Source: Stropharia rugosoannulata
Taxonomy: Eukaryota; Basidiomycota; Agaricomycetes; Agaricales; Strophariaceae
Assembly (NCBI GenBank): GCA_028532985.1
Contig: JANCIK010000006.1
Location: forward strand, 2,294,001-2,358,000
DNA length: 64,000 nt
Direction of reading: 5' to 3'
Part shown: one piece after another, positions 49,816 through 60,600 of the stretch
Numbering within the stretch: the stretch's first letter is position 1
How the letters are laid out: the number at the start of each line of letters is the position of its first letter
Made by a program: the position numbers and the translations under genes
Notes under the pieces: model-generated
Seen by the model: only the letters and a program-made list of their open reading frames with translations
The model's database searches: none
What the model was told of the DNA's origin: nothing

Positions 49816-50059
49816 ACATTGTTGTCAAGAGAAGGGTTACTCTCAAGAAAGATAGTACATGCAACGGTTCCATCCACTTCTCTTATCGTCAGCCAGCGGG
49901 GGAGAGACGCATATAAAGTTTGGCTTTAACTAAATTACCAAGTAGGTTAAGATACAACAAATGAGTAGGGCAAGAACATATAAGGTGCTGCATTTACCAT
50001 GAAACATAGAGATAATTTATGTGGCCAGGAAATAAGAGTTGTAGTGCACAAGTTAGGTT

Positions 50060-53000
50060 TTACCATGAAGGCCCACTGTGTCCTTCATTCCGTTGACGGC
50101 GGGGCCAACCAGAGTCGCGACGATTATTGAAATCATGTCCATCACCACTACCACTACCACCAGCGCCGCCACCGCCTCGTCCCCGATTGTTCCTTTGTCC
50201 TTGGTTACTATGTCTTGGGTTCCCTCCCCGATTGCCCGAGTTCCCGCGCCAACCACGCTCGCTGCTATTGCGGTTACCACTTTGTTGATAATTATGACCA
50301 GGCTGAGGCTGATAGTCACGGGAGTAATTCTGGCGGTTGTAATCCTGCCTGTCGTGATCTTGACGGTCAAAGGGAGGCGGGGGTAGTCCAGGGTTGCGCG
50401 GTGCATTGTGTACGTTGTGCGTGTTATGTGTGGGTGGCTGCTGGAAGGGGACATTGGGCGGGGGGTAGTTAGAGTAAGATGTCATGGGAGGGGGTATCCA
50501 TGCCGATTGAGCGGGGGGGATCGATGGCGGCGTCTGTCCCATTGGAGGTGTCGGTACACCTATGGGCGGTGTTGTATGATGTATAGGAGGCTGTTGTATA
50601 GGGTTGAATGGGGGCGGAACAGCGGGTGGGACTGGCTGGGTAAGAGACGGCAACATCGTTGAAGACAACGTCCGCAGAACCTCCTGTAGCTGTTCGGGAG
50701 TGAGCGACGCGACTTCGGCAGCCAAAGCGGAGGGTGCAATGGGCAAGCCAGGATTGGTCGGCGGGGGCATTGGTATTTGAGGTGGTAGTGGTGGCTGTGG
50801 CATGCTCACGGAAGGTGGAGGCAGATTGTTAAACAGAGGGGGAATAATCGGTGGCGAGTGTGATTGAGATGGTTGAGGCGTTATCACCGGTACAGATGCC
50901 GGGGGCGCTGGAGGACTAGGTAAAACAGCCAGTTTCCCTTTGTTAAGAATCCAAATTCCAAGCAAGTAGTCCTTATCTCGGATCTTGGGTAGCTTTAACT
51001 CGTCCAGGAGTTCGACAAACTCGGGTAATGGGTCTGTCTGTAGCAAAGGAACCATGTACAATTCGCGCCCAGGGTGATAGTCTTTGGGACGGCTGCCCCA
51101 TGGGAACACCAAACCATGACGTCTGAAAGAAAAGTTACTCAGTAACTTAACTTGGAGACAATAGTAAAGACACGAATTCAGTACTCACCCTTTAGCAATC
51201 AAGAAGTTACAGAACGCTTTAAAGTCACCGTCATGTTCCGGAGCCGACGGCGTAAATGCAGCAGCGTACAATTCTTTCGCAGCGTTCAATCGCATGCCTA
51301 CGAGATACTTGATAGAATTGTCCACCGCAACTCGACCCTCGATTCTGAGGTTATCCGAAGGGAACAAGGTCTTCCAAAGGGACGATTCTGCTGGTAATGG
51401 CCGACCGGCAATTTGACGTGCGGTAAGGAAGGTTTCCTGTGGGACAGTAGAATCCAAAGGCATCGACAGCTAGAAGAAAATTAAGCACTCAGACGCAAAG
51501 GAGAGGCAAAAGGCTTACTGTGCCTTTCCACACTTGAGGCAAAGCGTCAACATTCCGAGGGGGTATTGGCGTGACTATCAGCTCTTCGTTTTGTTCTGAT
51601 TCTGGTTCCTTTTCTTCTAGGAACATGTCGAAATCTTGATCATTAGCTTCCACACTTTCCAGTTCCATGGCTTCGTCCTTGTCGCTCCCATCGTCCCGAG
51701 CATTTTCTGTAGGGGTAGGCACAGTAGCAGTAGCTGTTTCGGATGCAGGAGGCTCAGCGGGAGCAGGTGACGCTTCCGACTGCTGAACATCATCCTTAGC
51801 CATGTTCCAGAGGGAATTAAGGTCAAAGGAGGCGCCGCGCTGCCTTTCTGGACGAGCGGCGAACGGAGAGATGCCCGTGGGAGTAACGGAGGGGGGAGCA
51901 GACTGTCCGGCATCGACAGGGGATGACACAATGTTCGTTCCGATGTTGAACATGGGCATTTGGTTGGTCGAATCCTGCTCATCATCAATATTAATGAGGT
52001 CGGCGAGGTTAAGCTCAAGCTCGGTTGTATTGAGATCAGATGTGTGCATGAACAATGGCGGCCTCGAGCCGGAGCCGGAGAAGTCGGAGACAGTCGGCGA
52101 CATGGCGTGGACAGGCACAGGTGGGGGGCCACCCCATAGCTGCTCGCCCATCAGGGACGCTGTGCTAGAATGCACAGTGGGGGACTCAGGCGGTACAGAG
52201 ACAGACGCTGTCCGTTGCCGCTGCGAAGTCCTCAAGCGGGCCATGCGCTCCCGTTCGCGACGCTCCTCCTCCTCCTGTTCACGCTCTTTGTTTACCTCTA
52301 TCTCATGTGCAGTGGCCACCTCGCCGTTCACATCTTCAATATCCTGCAAACCCTTATGCGTGATTTTGGCACGTGGCATTGTAGACTTTAGCAGAATGGA
52401 GTGCTCGAGAGCCTCTTTCTCGGCAAGCTTGATAGACTGTTTTGTCTCCTCGTCCGCTAAATCAGTAGATGACATCAATGAAATCTCTTTAGGAGAAATA
52501 GTCCCAGATGTAATGCGTTGGTGAATAATGACACGGTCAACTTTGCTAAGATTAAACTGCAGCATCCGGAAACGTTCCCTGTCACACGAAAAATCCTTGT
52601 TAGAATGCATTAAACTAGAACAAACGGGATTATGAGACGCACTTGTACTTTCCGCTAGCATGAGGCTGGCCGTTCCTATCGGGCTCTGCGTATATGTCAA
52701 AGACACACTTTTCCAAGTCTTGCGAAAATAGTTCAGATCTCTTTACCAGAGCGTCTTTTTCTTCATCTGAAAGCTCTTCCAATTTCTTGGCCTCGAGCCG
52801 AGGTGTTTCGCTGACATCCTTGAGCACTTCGACATGCGGGTAGCGTAAAAAGACATCCTTGAAGAGTTCCTCCAGTTTGCTGAGACAATACTTGCGAACC
52901 GGATCATCGACAGCAGAGTCTTTAGATTTCTTTTTCTTAGAAGGAGGTGGAGAGGAGGAGTGCTGAACAGTAAGAGCTTTCCTCTTGAGATGTTGAACAC

Positions 53001-54365
53001 TGGGTGAAGGCGAAGCGGAATGTTTGCTGATGCGCCTGCTGCTGGCAGCAATAGCGTCGGAATCAGACACAATCGAAAGCCGATGCAACCGTCCTTTCAG
53101 CTAGTTACGCATTTAGGGTTTAGAAATGAAACAAGAAACCCGAAGCAAAACATACCTTGTCCCTGACTTGACCTTTGTCGTCTTTCTCCTCCACGTACTC
53201 ATCCTCGCTGCTCGAACTCTCATCCGAATCCCCGACGATAGGTTTAGGCTCCGTCAGTTTCTTGTGAATCTTCAACGCGGCTTGCCTGCGGGCAGCAATG
53301 GCCAAATCGTCGTCAGTGTTCTCCTCGACGGCGTCATCGCCCTCCCAAGCCACTGTGCGAAAGTTTACAGTAAGTACGCGTACTGACAGCAAGGGACTGA
53401 TGCGAAGGGGGCAATAAGATAACAAAGCAAGGAAAGAAAATTTTCTGCCTTATGACGCCATGTAGCTACTGCCGTCATTGTTCTCCAAATATATTATAGC
53501 TGATCTGCCCTCATGTCAATCGCTCAGGATGTAGTGTACGATTTGCCAGACCCTGAGTCTGTATACCAATCCGAGTTATGCGGTATACAGATCATCGTGT
53601 GATTGACAATCACACAGCAGAGCGGTATGGCTTGGCCACGGAAGATGCGATGAAAAGCGAGCAGCTAATCCAATGATGTGTAGACAGCAGGAATCACGAC
53701 CATCCTCAGGTAACAAGCTACAGACAGGGAGCAAATCGTGTTCTTCTTGGGGCCAAAAAGGAAAACTACAGACGGCAAAAGAGAACAGGCGTACAGAACA
53801 CGCCAGTACATGCAGAAAGGAAGGAAAGTGTATAAACTCACTAGCTGAATGGCATCCAGTCGATTCGGTACATGTAGGACAAACATATGCACCTGTATGC
53901 CGAATTGACGAGTCAGCAAGATTCATGGAAGGAAAGACTGTCGCTCACTAATTTCCTCCGCATCCGGCTCTGTAAGATCCACACATGTAAAGTGATACCT
54001 ACGATACGTATCAGCTATTAGGCCAATGCAGGAAAATCTGGTACTTTAAGGACATACCAAATATGACATTTGGAGCAAAATATCATAGGCGATCCATCGT
54101 TACCCTTTGTACAGATGCAATCAACCGTCCGCAGAGATTCGCGGGCCTTTGCTCTCCTAGGCCTAATCATCCGTGTCCGCGAAGGAGGAGGCATGGGTGC
54201 TTTGTAGATTAGGGCCTTGACATTCTCCTTGCCCTCTCCCATGCTCGCATCCACATCCATATCATCTGAGTGCGCACTGTGCGCGCGGGTACGATTTTTG
54301 GAGTTCTGTGAGGCAGAGATACTCTCAGAAACCCTGGAAGATCTCGTTTTTGAGCGGGTGCTCAT
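50060..54365 (-). CDS. BYE1: BYE1/PHF3-like PHD-TFIIS-SPOC transcription protein
   Basis: Nuclear regulator of RNA polymerase II elongation. Eight exons, phase-checked, give 1,155 aa: 54365-54058, 53998-53949, 53892-53842, 53352-53156, 53100-52643, 52578-51519, 51469-51189, 51122-50060. A PHD finger spans exons 1-3 (CICTKGNDG, FCSKCHIWYHFTCVDL, YVCPTC). An acidic/basic linker with a KKKK nuclear signal leads to a TFIIS central-like domain (RKYCLSKLEELF through ERFRMLQFNLSK), an acidic/Ser-rich region, and a SPOC domain (WKGTLSMPLDST, NSIKYLVGMRLNAAKEL, GRHGLVFPWG). The C-tail is very Pro-rich and then RGG/Gly-Asn-rich, ending GHSGPSW. Yeast Bye1 and human PHF3/DIDO share PHD-TFIIS-SPOC. An unusually long intron (53841-53353, about 489 nt) separates the PHD exons from the rest. 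The start is the ATG opening STRSKTRSSR. Confidence 0.9.
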
Positions 54366-55080
54366 GACGAACAAAAATGAGGGCTGACGGTATGGGTGTG
54401 ATAGGGACAAGGCGTGGAAACAAAATGACTTGGTTTGTTGTGACTTGCTTGAGACACGCAACTTTCCCATCACGTGGAGGACTACATCATAGCTTTACGT
54501 GAAGTTCGAACTTCCCAGTTAGTAACTCGAGATTCTTGCGAGATTCGACACAACATCGACAAGCTGGCATTAACTCTACTTGATCAAGTTGAACCAACTG
54601 GGGTAAGCCTTCTAGGTGAAACTGGGCCGCTCAAATATGACATGCTCCGAGAAGTTCAATAAAAGTTGTGGCAACTTCGTCAGTTAAAAGTTATCACACG
54701 GACTCGAGTCGTTGGACTCTCGATCAGACTCTAATGATTAATCTGTTCAAGGATCTTACCCACTGCCTGAACAACATTGTTTGCTCACTTTTCTGGCTTT
54801 GAACGTCTCGGCTCCTGAACTAAACGCCTTTTAATCCCTTCAAATACCGTTATCAAGGTCTCTGGGCAGGAATCGCGTTTGCATTACGATTGCATCTATT
54901 CTCACCTTTTGGATCTCTGTGCTGAGAACCAAATTATTGATGACGTTTGCAATAACGAATATTTACGCCAACATGACAACTGACGTTGTGCTACGCGCTC
55001 CCGGCACTGTCCTTCATTAACTCGAATGGCATAGCGGACCCAAACATATCGTACACGTATATATCACTATAAGTAGACCA
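54366..55080. other. Intergenic, BYE1 5' flank and F-box 3' flank
   Basis: 715 bp. A 62-codon plus-strand frame (54474-54662) begins with GTG, not ATG, and has no family resemblance. A 14-bp palindrome GAAGTTCGAACTTC lies at 54501-54514. Nothing else is supported. Confidence 0.5.
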
Positions 55081-56754
55081 CTATTTCCAGTGTACCTCGT
55101 CAGCAAGGTTGTTGAGCCGAAGCGTTCCCGTCTTTTCCAGTCCTCGGCACCTTGAAAAGAACAGCCGCTTGATTGCGACCCCACATTTAGCGCGCAGGTC
55201 GAGACAAACTTCCAGGTTATCCAAGGCCGTATCCCACGGGATGCTTACGGGTGCTGGCTCAAAAGGTTTCAATGGAATAGAATCGAAGGCGATTGCTTTG
55301 AGCTGGGGGAAAACCATGATCATGGAGATGGATTCTGGAGCTTGAAGTGATACATTAGTATCCAGAAGAGCAACTGTAAGTGCACCGCAGATTCTTTGAT
55401 ATCCATGTAGTCGGATGAAAGACAATGAAGGAAGTGTTCCTATTGTGCGCCTCAAGGTTGGTATTTCCATTGCGTTATTTCTCAAATTGACCTGGGCAAT
55501 ATAATGCAAGTTGACGGTAGAGTCGAGAGCTGAATACAACGCGGATTCGATTCGCTCTATCTTCTCTCCTCGTTTGAAATCCTCTGGATTGTGGCTCCAG
55601 AGAGGCGCACAGATATGAATAGAGGCACTGCGGCTTTCGCCAACAGGATTTGGACGAAGCTCTAGCCTGAAAAACTTTTCGCTCTCCTCATGACTGATAG
55701 AGAGCGTCTTGAACTTTACAGCAGAAAGCGACGGTGAGTATGAAGACGCCACAAGCGGAAGAAGAGTTGACCACTGTGTCTCGGATCGTCGCCAGAAGCC
55801 GAGCGAAATATTGACCGCTGCGCGGGAAGGGATTTTGATAACGCGGAAGAGGACTTCTAACTCTGCCGTATCCCCGTCGACCGACGCTACGTTTAATGTA
55901 GTGAGACGAGCAAAGCGAATGGGTGTCATAGCATTGACGTTGTGCTCGGTCATGTAGCTTGGAAACGCATCGTAAAGGTTTAGAGATAGCAATTGAGGCG
56001 CCAATCTATGGAGTAAGTCAAAGAATGGAGTCGATCCATGCTCTTTCCAATCATAAATACGACGCAAAGTGAGGTGTGAGAGGTTGTTGAATAGATGGGA
56101 ATGCAGGGTAAAGTACACATCCTCGAGCTCGATTCGCATTAGCCTTGGCGCAGAGGCTAGGACATAGTCAGGAAGTTCGACATAACCGTCATCAATATTA
56201 CGAGGGGCGCGTTTGATTTTTAGACTCTCCAAGCGCGGAGCAGAAGATGGCAATAAAGTCAGTAGTCCTGAGTGCATAGGCTCCATGCTTGTGATTGAGA
56301 TATGTTTAAGACGGCCTGCGTGCTGCAGTGAGAAAGCTCGAACGAAAGCAGTGGCGATTCCCGAGCACAAATCTGGGGTGAGCTTGTCCTTCAATGTGGC
56401 TTTAACTGAAAAGGGGATGGCATTGTAATTTGAGCGCTCCAGCATGGTATGTGCCCAGAACAGGTTCTTCATGGATGGTTCTGTCCATAGAAGTGGCGTG
56501 GACAGTGCTGTATTGCGCCAAAAGTTGCATACATGCGTGACGCCAATCCACTCAAAAGGTGCGTCGTCTGGGTTCTCTTCGCTCTCCGCATCCTTCACAA
56601 GTGCAAAAACCTCGCTGAGTAATTCGTCCGGAAGCTTGGAGATAGAAGAGAGTGTATTTATTCTCCTTTTCAGTTTACACGTCGCCTTTTGCAGTTCAGT
56701 AATTTTTGTCTCGTACTTGTGTACTTGCTGCTCAAGTTCACGAGGCTGTTCCAT
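55081..56754 (-). CDS. F-box-like domain protein (locus 2)
   Basis: Single-exon gene of 557 aa with an ATG start. N-terminal coiled coil (about residues 5-35: ELEQQVHKYETKITELQKA), F-box-like motif (about 38-95: ISKLPDELLSEVFALV, VTHVCNFWRNTALSTPLLW), then leucine-rich repeats (for example LFNNLSHLTLRRIYDW, LLSLNLYDAFPSY). It ends with the family C-terminus IKRLFFSRCRGLEKTG...VHWK. Predicted SCF ubiquitin-ligase substrate adaptor, with target unknown. It shares layout with the locus at 19625 but is clearly diverged, as usual for this expanded agaric family. Confidence 0.87.
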   Translation of the reverse strand: MEQPRELEQQVHKYETKITELQKATCKLKRRINTLSSISKLPDELLSEVFALVKDAESEENPDDAPFEWIGVTHVCNFWRNTALSTPLLWTEPSMKNLFWAHTMLERSNYNAIPFSVKATLKDKLTPDLCSGIATAFVRAFSLQHAGRLKHISITSMEPMHSGLLTLLPSSAPRLESLKIKRAPRNIDDGYVELPDYVLASAPRLMRIELEDVYFTLHSHLFNNLSHLTLRRIYDWKEHGSTPFFDLLHRLAPQLLSLNLYDAFPSYMTEHNVNAMTPIRFARLTTLNVASVDGDTAELEVLFRVIKIPSRAAVNISLGFWRRSETQWSTLLPLVASSYSPSLSAVKFKTLSISHEESEKFFRLELRPNPVGESRSASIHICAPLWSHNPEDFKRGEKIERIESALYSALDSTVNLHYIAQVNLRNNAMEIPTLRRTIGTLPSLSFIRLHGYQRICGALTVALLDTNVSLQAPESISMIMVFPQLKAIAFDSIPLKPFEPAPVSIPWDTALDNLEVCLDLRAKCGVAIKRLFFSRCRGLEKTGTLRLNNLADEVHWK

Positions 56755-57620
56755 GTTTGCGAAATTGGGTGAGGTTTGCGACGAAGGTTATCGAAATGAT
56801 TTCTCGCCAGTGACTGTTTAAGTCGAGTCTAAGTTTTGTTGGAGCCAGGCACCACTGCCACAGGCTCGTGACCACGTCGATCTATTGAAAAACCCTACGA
56901 ATGAACTACCAAAAGGATGGTCACCGCCGACAGAGAGTAATGCCTCCATAGATGACGACGCACTTGAGAGTAAGTGCAAGCAGTAAATGATTCCAAGTAT
57001 TAGCATTCTATGCTCCTCTGCGGACTGTCTACTTCACTTGACATCAATGTGCTTTCAAATGAAAGGCGTCGACTGTACAACAAAGTTGTCGGCATTTCTG
57101 GCCAGTGTATGAACAAGTCGTATTCGATTCAAACAAATTACACGTAGTGAAACTACAAACACTACCTACTACTTACTACCACTACTACAATAATTTGACT
57201 ACTTATAACAAAAACAAGAATTTCACATCACAAAAAGAAAGAGGGCGGAGGGGTCCAACAGCGATCGACAGTAACTAGTATGGGTATGATGAGTGCAACG
57301 AGAAGAGTGGAACGGGGAAGCTAGAACCAAAGTACAGGTGAAGCGTGTATGGTGATGGGATTGATGGTGGTGTTGCTTATGATGTTCCAGATTCCAGAGT
57401 GGGGTGAGAGTGACAGAGAAGAGATGTAAAAAGAGACGGAAGCTTGCAGGTATAAAAGTACACATATGCAGAGATAAAAAGAGATGAATGAGAGAAAAAA
57501 TGTGGGAAAGGACAGGGAAACCGTTCGCGGCAAGATAGAGTAGAAACAAAGAGGCAAAGCTCAAATGAGCCGAGATGTATTGAGACAGTCAGAAAAAATA
57601 CAGACATCAAGCAGGGCCTA
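56755..57620. other. Intergenic, F-box 5' flank and septation-kinase 3' flank
   Basis: 866 bp. A TAC-rich simple repeat lies at about 57152-57190. Purine-rich plus strand at 57400-57560 is likely the kinase 3' UTR region. No coding region is supported. Confidence 0.5.
57152..57190. repeat. TAC-rich simple repeat
   Basis: Imperfect ACTAC/CTACTA units in intergenic DNA. Confidence 0.6.
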
Positions 57621-60600
57621 TTATTGCACCAAGCAGCTGCTCGCCGATGCAGCCTTCGCCTTGTGCTGCTTTCTGCCCTGCTTTGAAGGGTTGGCACCCT
57701 CTTCAAGTGGCAGCACGCCGGGAGGCGCACAATGCTCACCCACCTCCGTTGTCGCCTCTGAGCGACCGGACACCACTGGTCTTGAGGCGCGTCCTTGCCC
57801 GGCTACAGAGTTCAGACCACTACTCCCGCCACCAGAGCCCGACGCTTGCGCACGCGTATACTGCCTGCTGGAGAAACTTTCTGCAGCCGTCGCCGCGCTG
57901 CGCAGGCTGCTTAGCCCCGTGCTGTCGCTCGTGACCGACAACGGCCTCTGTTCCCGCTCGACCTGTGGCCGTTTGTGCAGCACGGTCGGACGGCGTTTCG
58001 CCGGTGTATTTTCGTCGTTAGTATGAATGGTCGCATCGTTGTTGGTGGCATTGCTTGTGGCTTTTTGTGGGTGCTTCTGATGAGACTTCTCTTTCGCAGG
58101 TGTTGCGGGGGGCGATGTAGCTAGTGGCGACGTTGGGGAGACAGCACCAGGCTCCGGTGTCAGACTGGTGCGCGAGCGGCGGAAGGCTGCCATGAACTTG
58201 AACGCTGTGGGTGGGTGCTCAGGAGTTCCGGTGCCAGACGCAGGTGGGGGTGCAGGCGCAGGCGCATCGATGCTCGTGCGCGGGGAGTGCGCAACGAAAG
58301 GTACGTCAGACATAGCGACATGTTGGCCGACGCGCGCAGGGGAATCGAGCGAGCCCGCAGGGTTGAGATACGCGCTACTCGGGTTCTCCTTCTCTGCATA
58401 CTGAGCGTACATGAGAAGGTGCGCACGGAGGTCACACGTTGGCGGTGCGTTGTCCGCGCACTTGGCGTGCGAGATGAGCGAGCACTGCGAGCAGAGCACC
58501 GCCGACTTCTTCACGCTTTGCTGGCACACGCGGCATACGACAGCTTGCATTATTGTAAGTCAGTTCGTCGGTAGTATGGTAATTATAATAGAATGCTCAC
58601 GTTTGCTGAACGTTGTTTTTACAAAGCTGTGTTCCCTGGGCGAAAACTCGTTCGTCTCCAGCGGGCGTACGGATGCAGCCGAGGCGCGCCGGCCGATCGG
58701 CGACAGCGCACGCTGGGGCGAGGGCGGCACGGGCGAGTCCGGGCCGTCCATCTGGGCAAAATGCCGAACGTCTGTCTTGTGCAGATCCGTACTCACTCGT
58801 CGCAAGAATGGAATGCTGTCCTGCGGCCGAAGCTCCTGTGCAGAACGTCAGCTCCTCCGACCGGACATCGACATATCTGCCCCGTACCTTAAGCTCCAGC
58901 CAGTTCGACTTGAGCCATGGATGCTCGCACAGCAGTTCCGCGCTCGGCCGCAGCGCGGGGTCCTTGTAGAAGCACTGCGACAGGAAGTGTTTCAAAAGCT
59001 CGGACGCCTCTTCCGGAATCGGGGGCATATCGTCGTCGACTATGCGGAACATGACTATATGCGCAGCAGAATAAGCATACTTCCCCCAGCCCAAACATAC
59101 AACGTACCCGACATGCTATTCGCAATCTCCGCGTACGGGGGCCGACCCGTAAGGAGCTCAATGACCGTACACCCAAGAGACCAGATATCCGACTTCGTCG
59201 ACGCACCCTTGAGCTTGATCACCTCGGGTGCCATCCAGTTAGGAGTTCCCGCAACGTCCTTGTTCTCATTGCGCTCCATGGCGCGCAGATTAAGCGACAC
59301 GCCAAAATCGGACAGCTTTACATTCCCATTCTTCGTGGTGAGGATGTTCGCTGCCTTGAGATCGCAATGCACAACGTCGCTCGTGTGCAGATAATGCAGT
59401 CCCTCCAGAATCTTCACCACATAGCTCGCCACCAGCTTCTCGTTCAGCTTGCCGAATGCCTTGAGGGTCTGCCCAAGAGACCCGTTCTCCGCGTACCTAT
59501 TGTGGGGCGCTATGAGCAAATACATAAAGTGGATATATGCGTTCGACTTACTCAAGAACAATGCTCAGCGTATCGTCGTCGCGCGCCATACCCTCGTACT
59601 TGACAATGCTTGGATGGGAAAGACTCTTGACGAGGTCGACCTCCCGCATAAGGGTAGTAACTTCCTCCTCCTTCAAGCCTTCCAGCCGGATACGCTTCAC
59701 TGCAACCATTTGTCCCGTGTTCAGGTTAAGAGCGCGGTATACGGATCCGAACTGGCCGCGCCCAATACAATTTCCCAGTTGCTACATCCAAATAATCAGA
59801 AATGGTCTCAAGAGAGGAAAAGCTAGCAAGCATAACTTACGAAATGTGTCGGCGGCTTGCCATCTTCGCGCACAATGAGCCTCATGCGCACTGCACTCCC
59901 GTCCATAGAGTCGCGCCGCGCCATCAAGTCGCTCGCGCTAGCTTGGGGTGATGGCCCGCCGAGGTTGACCATGCTCTCGAAACGAGAGCGCACAGCAGGG
60001 CGCCCACCAAGCTCGTCATATGAGCTCGGACGCATCTTTGCACGTGCAGAACCTTCGATGTCGCTCTGAAACCGCCCGCGAACAAACCGCGCCCCCGGGG
60101 AAGGCGACGGCGAATGTCGCTCGCCGCCTGCGTTGGAGACGGAGCGCGGAAATGGTATAGGGGCAGGGGGCACAGCAGTGGATACGGTGCCGCCCACACC
60201 CAATCCAGACCCTGCCTCGCTGTCCGGCGAGCTTGCGTGGTCGCTCCCGCTAAGCCGAGCAGCATATTGGCCTACACGGGTAGCCGGGCGCGTACTGTTT
60301 CTGCGCACTGCTAAACGCGTGGGCGACGCGGAAAGGCCACTCTCAGGACTCGTCTCGCGGCGGAGCACATCCCGCGGGAGCAGAGAGGTAGGAGAGTCAA
60401 GACTATGTCTGGGGCGGTGCGTCGGGCGGCGCGGGAGGTCGCCAGGGGAGCCGCTGGGCCCATCGCTCCGCCGAGCACCGACGATGGCGAGCTTGCGCGG
60501 AGACGAGATGGATAGGCCCGAGGCAGTGGTAGGCGTGGGTGGGGCAGACGAGGCGGAGTGTGCGTGTCCGAGTGCCCGCCCACGGATGTCATCGATTGGC

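Noticed and set aside
54501..54514. 14-bp palindrome GAAGTTCGAACTTC as a heat-shock element or tRNA T-loop
   Set aside because: Spacing does not fit nGAAnnTTCn units, and no cloverleaf can be drawn around the TTCGA.
54474..54662. 62-codon plus-strand frame upstream of BYE1
   Set aside because: Starts with GTG and has no homology or splice context, although the peptide looks helical; possibly a relic but not supportable.
58411..59394. 327-codon plus-strand open frame
   Set aside because: Antisense to the kinase catalytic exons, which carry clear kinase motifs on the minus strand.
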